From contig MU646308.1 in NCBI GenBank assembly GCA_026770585.1, forward strand, positions 237,393 through 252,063: a DNA stretch of 14,671 bases, read 5' to 3'. The DNA is from Baffinella frigidus. Taxonomy: Eukaryota > Cryptophyceae > Cryptomonadales > Baffinellaceae. The notes under the pieces are model-generated. The model did no database searches. It was not told the origin of the DNA and saw only the letters and a list, made by a program, of their open reading frames with translations. Shown here piece after piece: positions 5,315 through 12,612 of this stretch. The translations under genes and the position numbers were made by a program. Each line of letters begins with the position of its first letter. The stretch's first letter is position 1.

Positions 5315-8285
5315 ATGGTGCGGACCAGGAGGATGACGTTCCTCGGAGAGGCGCTCTCGGCGGCGGTGGCCCACGGCCGGACAGGAGAAATAGAGCGCCT
5401 GATGAAGGAGGGCGCTGACATCGAGGAGAAGAATCACATCGGATCCCGAGCACTCCATTGTGCGTCGAGGCTGGGGGAAGTCGCGGTCGTGCACTTCCTG
5501 CTGGACAAGGGCGCCGAGGTCAACGCCCAGATGGATCACGGCGAAACGCCGCTGCACTACGCTGCCACGGGGGCGCACGTCACGGGCGCGCGGCGGGGGG
5601 CGCACGTTGCGATCGTGCGGATGCTACTCGACAAGGGCGCGCTCGTCCACCTCAAGACATCGGATGGGGCCACGGCGCTGCACGGCGCCGCCCTTCTCGG
5701 GCAGAGTGCGGCAGTGCAGATGCTGCTGGAGAAGGGCGCCGGGGTCAACCTCAGGACAAAGGACCTGTGGACGCCGCTGTACGTGGCCAGGTAAACCCTA
5801 GACCGGTTTTGGTAAACCCTAACCCTAAACCCTAAACCCTAAACCCTAAACCCTAAACCCTAAACCCTAAACCCTAAACCCTAAACCCTAAACCCTAAAC
5901 CCTAAAACCTAGCCCCTAAACCCTCAACCTGGAGCCAGCGCGGCGGGGCACAGCGCGGTCGTGAAAATGCTGCTGGACCACGACGCTGACGTCTCCGCCA
6001 CCACAAAGTTCGGGGTGAGACCTATTTACGTGGGTATCAACGTCTCTCTCTCTCGAAGGTGGTTTGTATTAAGGTGGTCGTGCACCACCTGCGGCCAGGC
6101 CTTCTTGCAGTCGCCTTGCAAAACGTGTCCCTCTCTCGCAGGTGACGCCCCTGCATCGCGCCGCTGAGTGCGGGCACGGCGCGGTCGTGCAGGTCCGTCG
6201 CAACCCTGAACCCTGAACCCTAAACCCTAGCCCCCGAACCCGCATCCTCTCTACATGAGAGCTACCCTTTGAGGGTACGGGTACTACGGTAGGACCCTAC
6301 GCTGCATCCTTTCTACATGAGAGCTGCCCTTTGACTTGGCTCTGCCGTACCCGCTCTTGAGATTCTGGGATATCCGCCACCCTGGAGGGAACTCTGAAGC
6401 AAATTAGACCTTTTCTTGGGGAGATTTTCAAGGGAATGTACTGCGATTCCGGTACATTCCCTTGAAAATCTACCCAAGAAAATGTCCAATCTGCTTCAGA
6501 GTTCCCTCCAGGGTGGGTGGTCAGTTATGTTGGGGATCAATCAAAACTCAAGGACCCGAAACCCGAAGCTCCAAGGTAAATGGCTCAAAGGGCTTGGGCC
6601 GTAAATGGCTCAAAGGCTTGGGCCCCCTCCGAAACCTAAAGGATCCGAAACCCGAAACCCGAACCAGATGCTTCTCGACAACTTCGCAGATCCGCGGGCC
6701 AGGTTCGCCTCAACCCTAAACCCTGAACCCTGAACCCGTGCAGGATTCTTTCTGAGATCAACTCCCTCAAGAAAGTAACTCTCTCTTCTCTTTTTGACTC
6801 TCTCTCGCTCTCTCTCTCCCTCTCTCCCTCTCTCCCGCTCGCTCGCTCTCTCTCTCTCTCCCTCTCTCTCCCTCTCTCTCTCTCTCTCTCTCGCCAGGAC
6901 AAACTCGGGGCTGACCCCGCACGACATGGCATCCGCGCGTTCACAGGAACTCGTCGTGGAGGTCCTCCCAAAACCCTAAACCCTAATCCCTAATCCCTAA
7001 ATCCTAATACCTAAACCCTCAACCCTGAACCAGGTCCTGCGTGCGGAGGCGACGCGCAGGTCAAACCCTAAACTTTAAACACCAAACCCTAAACCCTAAA
7101 CCCTGAACCCTGAACCCTGAAAAGTGAACCCTGAAAAGTGAACCCTACACCCTACACCCTGATCCCGAAACCCGAAACCCGGAACCCGAAACCCGAAACC
7201 AGAAACCCGAAACCCGAAACCCGGGACCCAACCCCTGAAACCCTGAACCCTGAACCCGAAAACCGAAACCCGAAACCCCACCCCTTGAACCCTGAACCCT
7301 AAACCCTAAACCCTAAACCCTAAACCATAAACCATAAACCTTAAACCCTAAACCCTAAACCCTCAACCCTGAATCCCAAACCCTAAACCCTTAACCCTAA
7401 ACCCTAAGCCCTAAACCCTAAACCCTCAACCCTACACCCTACACCCTAAACCCTAAACCCTAAACCCTAAACTCAAACCCTAACCCTAAACCCTAAACGC
7501 GCAGGGCGCGGCTCGAGCGGCGGTGCCTGGAGATTTCAACGGTTCAGGTGAGAGAGATTGATAATTCATTGCCGAACAACCAGCGTCAGCGCCGCACATG
7601 CTACGCGTTGTGCCACTACTGCAACCCGTGTCGGCCGCTCATACGAGCATTTTACGGATGGACTCTGACTCCACCTACGATGTTCACGCCACCCTCCCCT
7701 ACCACACAACGGGCGACGAAGGGATTTTCGGCTCATTTCGGGCCGAGTTTCCGTTACCTTATCCGTAGGAACCCCTCTATGCCCCTACGGGTTGCCTACC
7801 GTAGGGTCCTAGGTCTTATCGCTCAGGGGTTATTCAAAATCTCTTCGAAGTCCGCTGTGTGGTGGATTGCGCGGTCGCGCACGGCTAGATTCAGCTCAAC
7901 ACCTGGGATTTCGTGGTTTTGTGGGTATCCAATAAATCGATAAATTCCATTCAACGGTTCAGGAGGCGCGCGCGAAAATGCGAAGCCACTTTGTCAGGCA
8001 GGACACCCGAAACCCGGCACCCGAACCCCGAAACCCGAAACCCGAAACCTGAGACCCGAAACCCGAAACCCGAAACCTGAGACTTGAAACTCGAAACCCG
8101 AAACCCGAAACCCGAAACCCGAAACCCGAAACCCGAAACCCGAAACCCGAAACCCGAAACCATAACCCTTCAACCCGAAAACCTTAAACCCTAAACCCTT
8201 GGTCAGACAGGAGCGCCTGGCCATTTCGATGATACCCGAAGAGCGAGCGCGAATGAGCCACTTTGTCAGGCAGGGCCGGCTGTGA
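5315..8285 (+). CDS. Ankyrin-repeat protein, nine exons, 294 residues
   Basis: Exons: 5315-5790, 5939-6014, 6142-6192, 6668-6702, 6898-6961, 7034-7059, 7505-7547, 7963-7997, 8207-8285 (TGA at 8283). All phases agree and the total of 885 nt is a multiple of 3. About seven ankyrin repeats cover residues 12-245, with classic TPLH.A and LL..GA.VN motifs, e.g. ALHCASRLGEVAVVHFLLDK (46-65) and TPLYVASAAGHSAVVKMLLD (153-172); the fifth and sixth only appear after splicing, which proves those introns. Repeat three carries a ~9-residue insertion (HVTGARRGA). The C-terminus is basic and helical, with a duplicated module ending SHFVRQ (residues 265-270 and 286-291). Ankyrin repeats bind proteins; the partner is unknown. 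No membrane segment or signal peptide. Start: ATG 5315 has GGCG before and G after it, with an in-frame stop 11 codons upstream. The last two introns are less certain than the first six. Confidence 0.85.
5791..5938 (+). repeat. Ankyrin gene intron 1: CCCTAAA array
   Basis: 148 bp from GTAAAC to GAGCCAG. At least 12 consecutive perfect CCCTAAA units occupy about 5822-5905. The sequence GCCAG is repeated at both splice junctions (GGCCAG|GT and AGCCAG|CG). Splicing yields the ankyrin motif VASAAGHSAVV, with Ser159 split across the junction. Confidence 0.9.
6015..6141 (+). other. Ankyrin gene intron 2
   Basis: 127 bp from GTGAGA to a pyrimidine-rich CTCTCTCGCAG. Unlike its neighbours it has no telomere-like repeats; it contains a small inverted repeat AGGTGGT...ACCACCT around 6071-6091. 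GGTGA occurs at both junctions. Its removal gives KFG|VTPLHRAAECGHGAVVQ. Confidence 0.85.
6193..6667 (+). other. Ankyrin gene intron 3, composite of several repeats
   Basis: 475 bp from GTCCGT to AACCAG. In order it holds telomere-like units (6202-6240), a 31-bp direct repeat spaced 62 bp (6242-6272 and 6304-6334), a hairpin element (6377-6516), a tandem pair of a ~25-bp unit GTAAATGGCTCAAAG... (6576-6600 and 6601-6624), and CCCGAAA units. The next exon is only 35 nt, but reads MLLDNFADPRA, which completes the ankyrin repeat. Confidence 0.75.
6377..6516. mobile_element. MITE-like hairpin inside intron 3, CCACCCTGGAGG ends
   Basis: 140 bp, almost entirely paired: CCACCCTGGAGGGAACTCTG at the left, its complement at the right, and stems continuing inward through TTTTCAAGGGAATGTAC to a loop of about 8 nt near 6443. 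The termini match those of the elements at 12613-12740 and 14467-14595, though the inner stem is different. Confidence 0.9.
6703..6897 (+). other. Ankyrin gene intron 4 with an extreme CT tract
   Basis: Starts GTTCGC, then telomere-like units (6712-6738), then a CT/CCTCT microsatellite of about 115 bp (6778-6893), ending CGCCAG. The tract is an oversized polypyrimidine tract just before the acceptor. GCCAGG is present at both junctions. A CAG at 6741-6743 is an alternative acceptor, but only the 6897 site restores the ankyrin sequence (TNSGLTPHDMASARS). Confidence 0.8.
6962..7033 (+). repeat. Ankyrin gene intron 5: short telomere-like intron
   Basis: 72 bp from GTCCTC to AACCAG. It consists of CCCTAAA, CCCTAAT and CCCTGAA units. 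AGGTCCT occurs at both junctions (GAG|GTCCTCC and CAG|GTCCTGC). The join reads ELVVE|VLRAEATR. Confidence 0.75.
7060..7504 (+). repeat. Ankyrin gene intron 6: long telomere-like array
   Basis: 445 bp, nearly all 7-bp repeats in blocks: CCCTAAA and CCCTGAA at the ends, CCCGAAA in the middle (about 7164-7290). ACGCGCAGG is repeated exactly at both junctions (7052-7060 and 7497-7505), which looks like a target-site duplication around the intron. Confidence 0.75.
7548..7962 (+). mobile_element. Ankyrin gene intron 7, a transposon-derived intron (introner)
   Basis: The insert 7549-7949 is flanked by an exact 14-bp direct repeat, TTCAACGGTTCAGG (7535-7548 and 7950-7963). The first copy supplies the end of exon 7 and the G of the GT donor; the insert supplies the T (GTGAGA). 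The second copy supplies the AG acceptor. Splicing restores the pre-insertion sequence exactly. The left 130 bp match the arms of the free element at 2969-3370, and a 161-bp hairpin element is nested at 7702-7862. The right end does not clearly pair with the left, so that arm has decayed or been replaced. Confidence 0.8.
7702..7862. mobile_element. Hairpin element with CCACACA ends, nested in intron 7
   Basis: 161 bp, starts CCACACAACGGGCGACGAAG and ends CTTCGAAGTCCGCTGTGTGG. The second copy at 8882-9042 has the same length and inner order (GGGATTTTCGGC, TTATCCGTAGGAACCCC, CTACGG, GGGTTATTC). No coding capacity. Confidence 0.85.
7998..8206 (+). repeat. Ankyrin gene intron 8: CCCGAAA array, GC-AG or GA-AG type
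   Basis: About 209 bp, mainly 7-bp CCCGAAA units. The junctions lie in an imperfect direct repeat, GTCAGGCAGGA (7993-8003) and GTCAGACAGGA (8202-8212), so several splice positions give the same protein. GC-AG (GTCAG|GCAGGA...GGTCAG|ACAG) is preferred; GA-AG at 8002-8210 is the alternative. No GT donor fits. If unspliced, the frame would run on into the repeat. Confidence 0.55.
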
Positions 8286-8472
8286 ATCCGGGTCTGTGGG
8301 GATACTTCTGGGGATACTACCCTGTGTAGGATGACCGGAGTGACTTTACACAAGTCACGTCCACTATAAGGAGATATAAGCTCACATCACGTGCGGACCC
8401 ATGTTCTCCTCAGTATCCCCAGATGTGCGAATGAGCCACTTTGTCAGGCAGGGCCGGCTGTGAATCCGGGTC
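8249..8472. repeat. 46-bp direct repeat flanking a 132-bp insert
   Basis: 8249-8294 and 8427-8472 are identical, from GCGAATGAGCCACTTTGTCA to GAATCCGGGTC, and include the last codons and stop of the ankyrin gene. Between them, 8304-8318 (ACTTCTGGGGATACT) and 8412-8426 (AGTATCCCCAGATGT) are inverted with one mismatch, the right one touching the second copy. The insert may be a small element, or a second gene end made by local duplication. Confidence 0.85.
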
Positions 8473-8537
8473 CTAGGGATGATTCACCCTTGGGCTATTC
8501 TCGAAATCTGTTCGTAGCTACGAACGGATGTGTCGCC

Positions 8538-8559
8538 ATGGCCCAGCATGAGCTTCGGT
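8538..8559 (+). other. Apparent empty site for the CCACACA element
   Basis: These 22 bp equal the two flanks of the element at 8882-9042 joined without it: ATGGCCCAGCATG (8869-8881) plus AGCTTCGGT (9043-9051). Confidence 0.7.
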
Positions 8560-8652
8560 CCTTTAGGTCCTTTTAACTCCCATCATAGGCGGACACCGGA
8601 ACTTGTTCTGCAGAAAAGCCATGCTTCCTTTCGGATCACCTCGCTTCGAGGC

Positions 8653-8866
8653 CGAGCTTTGTCTCAGTCTATTTGGACTCACCAAATTGGTGAGCCCGGG
8701 CTCTTTCCCGGTCCAAAGTTGACGGGTTTGTACTGCAAACCCAGCATTTTAAACGTGAGAATAGTCGGTCAACCCGAGTGAGGCAGAGATAGGAGACGGC
8801 GAGGGGGTTCTGGAAAAGAGCCTGGGCTCACCAGATTGGTGAGCCCAAACAGACTGAGTCAGAGCT
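8653..8866. mobile_element. Hairpin element with nested palindromes
   Basis: About 214 bp with inverted arms of ~55 bp. Each arm contains its own palindrome: GGACTCACCAAATTGGTGAG at 8673-8692 and GGGCTCACCAGATTGGTGAG at 8824-8843, so the ends could fold both locally and with each other. The middle (about 8710-8800) is unique in the window. Confidence 0.75.
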
Positions 8867-8881
8867 AGATGGCCCAGCATG

Positions 8882-9042
8882 CCACACAGCGGGCTTCGAA
8901 GGGATTTTCGGCCTAAATCGAGCCACCTTTCCGTTATCTTATCCGTAGGAACCCCCTTATGTCCCTACGGATTGCCTGCCGTAGGATTCTAGGTGTTATC
9001 TCTTAAGGGTTATTCGAAATCTCTTCGAAGTCCGCTGTGTGG
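8882..9042. mobile_element. Hairpin element with CCACACA ends, free copy
   Basis: 161 bp from CCACACAGCGGGCTTCGAAG to CTTCGAAGTCCGCTGTGTGG. It sits about 15 bp after the nested-palindrome element. A solo end, CCACACGGTGGGCTTCGAAG, occurs at 9184-9203 after the palindrome CTAGGGGCTAGCCCCTAG (9166-9183). Confidence 0.85.
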
Positions 9043-9051
9043 AGCTTCGGT

Positions 9052-9530
9052 GTGGCAGAGCAGGGTCGGGACGGGGGTTTGAAAGTGAGAGTGGATCCCT
9101 AGAGAAGGTCCACCTAGCGTTAAGTAGCCTTAGGATTAGCCAACTAGGAAGTGATCAGGAAGCATCTAGGGGCTAGCCCCTAGCCACACGGTGGGCTTCG
9201 AAGGAAATTTCGACCAGAACTCTGGTTAAAATGTCGGTTACTAAGACGTCTTTGTACCGAGCAATTCTCAAATAATACCACGAACATAGCCCCATGTAGG
9301 GGGGGAAGCGAGGTTTAATAAATCGTCAAATACGACAGCCACAAGCCCGACGGCACGGTGAGACGAGACGTAAGGGCTCTAGCAGGCGCGACCACCCCTA
9401 AGGGTGGGGGGGGGGAGGAGAACGTCTCGCCCACAAGACGAATGAGGCGGCCCGATGCCCAAAGTCAACCCCCAAAAGTAAACGTTGTTCGAAAAAAGTC
9501 TCGTCAGATCATCGTCAGATCAATCCGAAA
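9052..9530. other. Stretch without a recognisable gene
   Basis: It contains the 18-bp palindrome at 9166-9183, the solo CCACACA end at 9184, and at 9363-9420 a relative of the membrane-protein gene's second intron (GACGAGACGT...GGGCTCTAGCAG followed by CCACCCC, AAGG and a G-run). An open frame of 87 codons from 9358 runs through these repeats and has no protein-like features. Confidence 0.55.
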
Positions 9531-9642
9531 CTTTGCTTTCAGTGGTCTTGGTCGATGCTGTCCCAAAGGTCGGCACATAGCAAACTATGTTTCCAGTGGT
9601 TTCCCTGAGCCCTGCCGTTGAGCGCAGGGACCGCAGCTGTAG
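9531..9642 (+). repeat. Dispersed repeat with TTTCAGTGGTCTTGGTCGATGC, copy 1
   Basis: It runs from CTTTGCTTTCAGTGGTCTTG through GGTCGGCACATAGC and GTTTCCAGTGGTTTCCCTGA to CCGTTGAGCG. The inverted copy at 12193-12331 has the same order, and a shorter copy lies at 13214-13272. No clear ends were found; it may be a fragment of a longer element or of a gene copy. Confidence 0.75.
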
Positions 9643-9645
9643 GGC

Positions 9646-9743
9646 TATGCCTAGGGCCCTATCGACCCTACAGTAGGGCTATGCCTAGGGCCCTATCGTG
9701 GCCCTAGGGGGGGGCGTTTTCTTATGAGCGAGGTACCCCTGTA
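9646..9743. mobile_element. TACAGGGGTACC-family element, left end missing
   Basis: The right terminus CTTATGAGCGAGGTACCCCTGTA (9721-9743) and the G-run are intact. The left end is replaced by a tandem duplication of the middle part (GTAGGGCTATGCCTAGGGCCCTATCG at about 9640 and 9674). Confidence 0.75.
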
Positions 9744-9816
9744 GGTCCCCGTCAGATCCGATGCTAGGCCGGGGCGAGTTGCGATCCGGAACGAATCCCG
9801 CCAGGTATTTGATTAC

Positions 9817-10078
9817 TCGGGCGTTCCCCGCATGCACAAAAATTACTACACACTTGGATCTTACTGGAGCGCTTGCGGGAAAACTTGGCCGATTTCAAGG
9901 AGAAATGATTTCAGAAATTCAGAGATTTTGTACCAGGACGTGACATGAAACCGGTCCATCTAAACGATTCTGGCACAAATTCTGAAAACATTTCTCGTTG
10001 AAATCGGCCAAATATTCCCGCAAGCGCTCTAACAATAGTAAGGAAAACGTGTAATAAATTTCGTGCATGCGGGAAACT
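9817..10078. mobile_element. Large hairpin element with CGCATGCAC ends
   Basis: About 260 bp with arms of ~90 bp: TCCCCGCATGCACAAAAATT, then TTACTGGAGCGCTTGCGGGA and GGCCGATTTCAAGGAGAAAT on the left, and the imperfect complement on the right (TTTCTCGTTGAAATCGGCCA, TTCCCGCAAGCGCTC, CGTGCATGCGGGAA). Weaker pairing outside (CAGGTATTT near 9792 and AAATACCTG near 10109) could extend it to about 9790-10120. Confidence 0.85.
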
Positions 10079-10680
10079 CCTGAGGATTTAAATTAAATTC
10101 TTGACGGAAATACCTGACGGATGAGATCCAAGGCGATATGTCAACTTTTTGACTTTTGAAGAAGCAAGATTCCTATCGAGATTTGCCCACCACTCGACGA
10201 GGCGCACGGAGGCATCGTTGAAACCGACCGCCAAATGGCCGCTTGGTGTGAGAAGCTCCGGCTCTTCCCGAGGTTCCAACCAAAATGCTCTAAGCGAGAG
10301 TGAGAGTCGCTTTACTGATGCCTAGCTCTGCCTCACTTAAATTGGTCTCATCACTTGACAAGACCGGAAGTTGACCTTCTTGTTTATGGAACAAAATCCT
10401 CAACTTTTGGCGCGAAAACTGAGAAAATGATGGACCAAGTTGTGCCAGAGCTAGGATGCCCAAAATCAACTAGTTGACTTTGTCAACTGGTTGACTTTGG
10501 GAGCCATCGTCGAACCCGACCGCCACCATGCCCTCTGTTTCAGCGTTATAGGTCCGATTCTCTAAAGTTGCTTAATCCTGAGTTGATGCCTTCCTTCGTC
10601 AACTTCCCAAAGCTCCCAGCCTTCTTCTGCCCGGTTCCTCAGGTCTCATAACCTGAGGTCCTCGGACTCCTATAACACTT
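10079..10680. other. Stretch without a recognisable gene
   Basis: Mixed sequence. It contains a hairpin at 10459-10501, a duplicated phrase (GGCATCGTTGAAACCGACCGCC at about 10211 and GCCATCGTCGAACCCGACCGCC at about 10503) and a small hairpin CCTCAGGT...ACCTGAGG at about 10637-10658. A 63-codon minus-strand open frame over 10088-10279 has no further support. Confidence 0.5.
10459..10501. repeat. 43-bp hairpin of GTTGAC-type repeats
   Basis: Arms CCCAAAATCAACTAGTTGAC and GTCAACTGGTTGACTTTGGG with two mismatches and a TTT loop. Each arm is itself nearly palindromic, so several folds are possible. Confidence 0.75.
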
Positions 10681-10687
10681 TATGGCC

Positions 10688-11770
10688 TTTAGGTCCTTTA
10701 GGTTCTTCGAGCTCCCCACATAGGCGGACACCGGAACTGGTTCTGTAGAAAGGCCATGTTTCCTGTCGGATCACATCACGCCCCCCCCTTACACCCCTGT
10801 ACAGAGGATCGCGGCAAAAACAAAATTATCCAGTCCTGAGGCGGGCGTTGGTGCTTTGGTGCTTTAGGTCCGTGAGGTTTGAAATGCTCCCAACATAGCC
10901 CAACGAGTCAACCACACGCCTTTCCGTAGAAAAGATCTGCAGAAAAAGCATTTTTGCTTTCGGATCGTATTGAGCTCTCCAGTGCAGAGGCTCGTGAAGA
11001 GGGGATACAGGGTGGTTATCTGTTTTTAGGTCCTTTAGGTTCTTCGAGCTCCCCACATAGGCGGACACCGGAACTGGTTCTGTTGAAAGGCCATGCTTCC
11101 TTTCGGATCACATCACGCCCCCCCAAAAAATTATCCAGTCCTGAGGCGGGCTTTAGGTCCTTAAGGTTTTAAATGCTCCCAACATATGCCAACGACACGC
11201 CGTTCCGTAGAAGGGATCTGCAGAGAAAGCATTTTTGCTTTCGGATCGGCTCTCTTGGGGTGCTTGAGTTGATCCTGAGGACCGCGCTCGCCCACACACC
11301 GAACCCAAGTCAGCCTTTATGAGGCTCATGGTATCCCATGATTGGAGCATAGGAGCTTCAACCACGGACACCCCAGAGGAAACAAGATTCCAAAAGGTGA
11401 GATGGGTTGCGAAGGGAACCTTTATACATAGGTCCTTTTTTTTCAGGTCCTTTTGAACGATTCCTTTAGGTCCTTTTGGTTTTAATTTCTCCCAACATAT
11501 GCCAACGACACGCCCTTCCGTAGAAAGGACTGCAGAGAAAGCATTTTTGCTTTCGGATCGCGTTTAGCTTTCCAGTGCAGAGGCTCGTGAAGAGGGGATA
11601 TGTGGGTGGTTCTCTTGGGGTGTGTGAAGGTATGCGACATCGCTGCCATGCTCACACACACACCGAACCCAAGTCAGCCTTTATGAGGCTCATGGTATCC
11701 CATGGTGAAGCGCGTAAGAGCTCCAACCCCGGATACCCCGGATGAGAAGAGTCCAAAAGGGAGGGGGGGG
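10688..11770 (+). repeat. Tandem segmental duplications of two repeat modules
   Basis: Module 1 (CCTTTAGGTTCTTCGAGCTCCCCACATAGGCGGACACCGGAAC...CATCACGCCCCCCC, 10688-10787 and 11026-11117) is followed each time by TTATCCAGTCCTGAGGCGGG and module 2 (CTCCCAAC...CCGTAGAA...CTGCAG...AAGCATTTTTGCTTTCGGATCG, about 10885-10966, 11173-11247, 11487-11560). A third module (CACACACCGAACCCAAGTCAGCCTTTATGAGGCTCATGGTATCCCATG) is at about 11293-11341 and 11659-11704. So roughly 340-bp blocks have been copied in tandem with losses. No gene recognised. Confidence 0.8.
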
Positions 11771-12130
11771 AGATTCGAGTTGCTTTACATTAATTTGGTG
11801 CTCTTTGGTGCTCGGGAATTGCGCCAGCCCACACGGGGCCGGGCATTAAAAATGCCATTTTTCGAACCTCTCTCGTTCCCGCGAATCAGCCACTCGTCTC
11901 TTGGCGGGGGAGGGGGGCAAGGGAGGGCAACAGGGGAGGGGAGGCGACTGCTTATGGGGGTGGATTAGGTGGAGTGGTGCTTGCGGAGCCGTGTGTAAAA
12001 ATTTCGGCGGCGGCGGCGCGATGAGGGGGGCTGTGTGAGCTGCGGTCACAAACGCAGCTGCTGGCTCCAAGCTTGGAGGAGAAGAGAGGGAGGGAGGGAG
12101 GGAGGGGGGCCGAGAGAGCGAGGGATGGAG
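11762..12130. other. G-rich and polypurine stretches, no gene seen
   Basis: A G-run lies at 11762-11770, then repeated G3-6 runs at 11898-11942 that could form G-quadruplexes on the plus strand, and a polypurine GGGAGGGAGGGAGG tract at 12078-12108. Open frames here reflect base composition. The 223-codon plus frame from 12035 runs through this tract, an inverted dispersed repeat and a hairpin element, so I do not call it a gene. Confidence 0.55.
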
Positions 12131-12192
12131 GAACGGGCAGCGAAGACGCCAAGAAAGGGGGATGCTGGGGTCCTGGATGAGAACCTCCCCTC

Positions 12193-12331
12193 CCAGCCGC
12201 GGTCCCGACGCTCAACGGCAGGGCTCAGGGAAACCACTGGAAATATAGCTCGCTACGTGCCGACCTTTGGAACAGCATCGACCAAGACCGCTGAAAGCAA
12301 GGCGCAAGCCTCTGCTCCGACAGTCGACTAC
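12193..12331 (-). repeat. Dispersed repeat with GGTCTTGGTCGATGC, inverted longest copy
   Basis: On the minus strand it runs from GACTGTCGGAGCAGAGGCTT through TTGCTTTCAGCGGTCTTGGT and AGGTCGGCACGTAGC to GCCGTTGAGCG. It covers the whole of both other copies (9531-9642 and 13214-13272). Confidence 0.75.
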
Positions 12332-12612
12332 ACCCAGCAGTCGTCGCGCGCGGTCACTTGCCGCACACGCCGCATCGACGATGAGTCTCGGGATCGGCTC
12401 AAAAGCGATGAATGGCTTGTCGTCACAGGTTCGACCTGCTCACCCTCTCGTGTCTGCCTCAACCCAAGTCTGTGCATCCCGAACCCGGACATCACCACAC
12501 CGAACCGACCCTTCCGCCCTCCCCCCATATGGACAGCGTGCTCAATAAACGGTGTCTCCGCCCCCAAGGAGACTGAGTGGAGACCCGCGGAGGGGCTCTT
12601 CCGCGGAACTCA

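Noticed and set aside
5458-5835. Alternative-frame reading frames over ankyrin exon 1 (both strands)
   Set aside because: Shadows of the GC-rich ankyrin coding frame.
6610-6971. Minus-strand frames rich in RERERE and plus-strand frame of SLSLSL
   Set aside because: Translation of the CT microsatellite in intron 4.
7096-8353. Minus-strand frames with GFGFRVSGFG repeats
   Set aside because: Translation of the CCCGAAA array; period of 7 bp gives a 7-residue repeat in every frame.
11293-11704. Possible exons with CCGAACCCAAGTCAGCC
   Set aside because: Present as a tandem repeat module twice, with no frame kept between copies.
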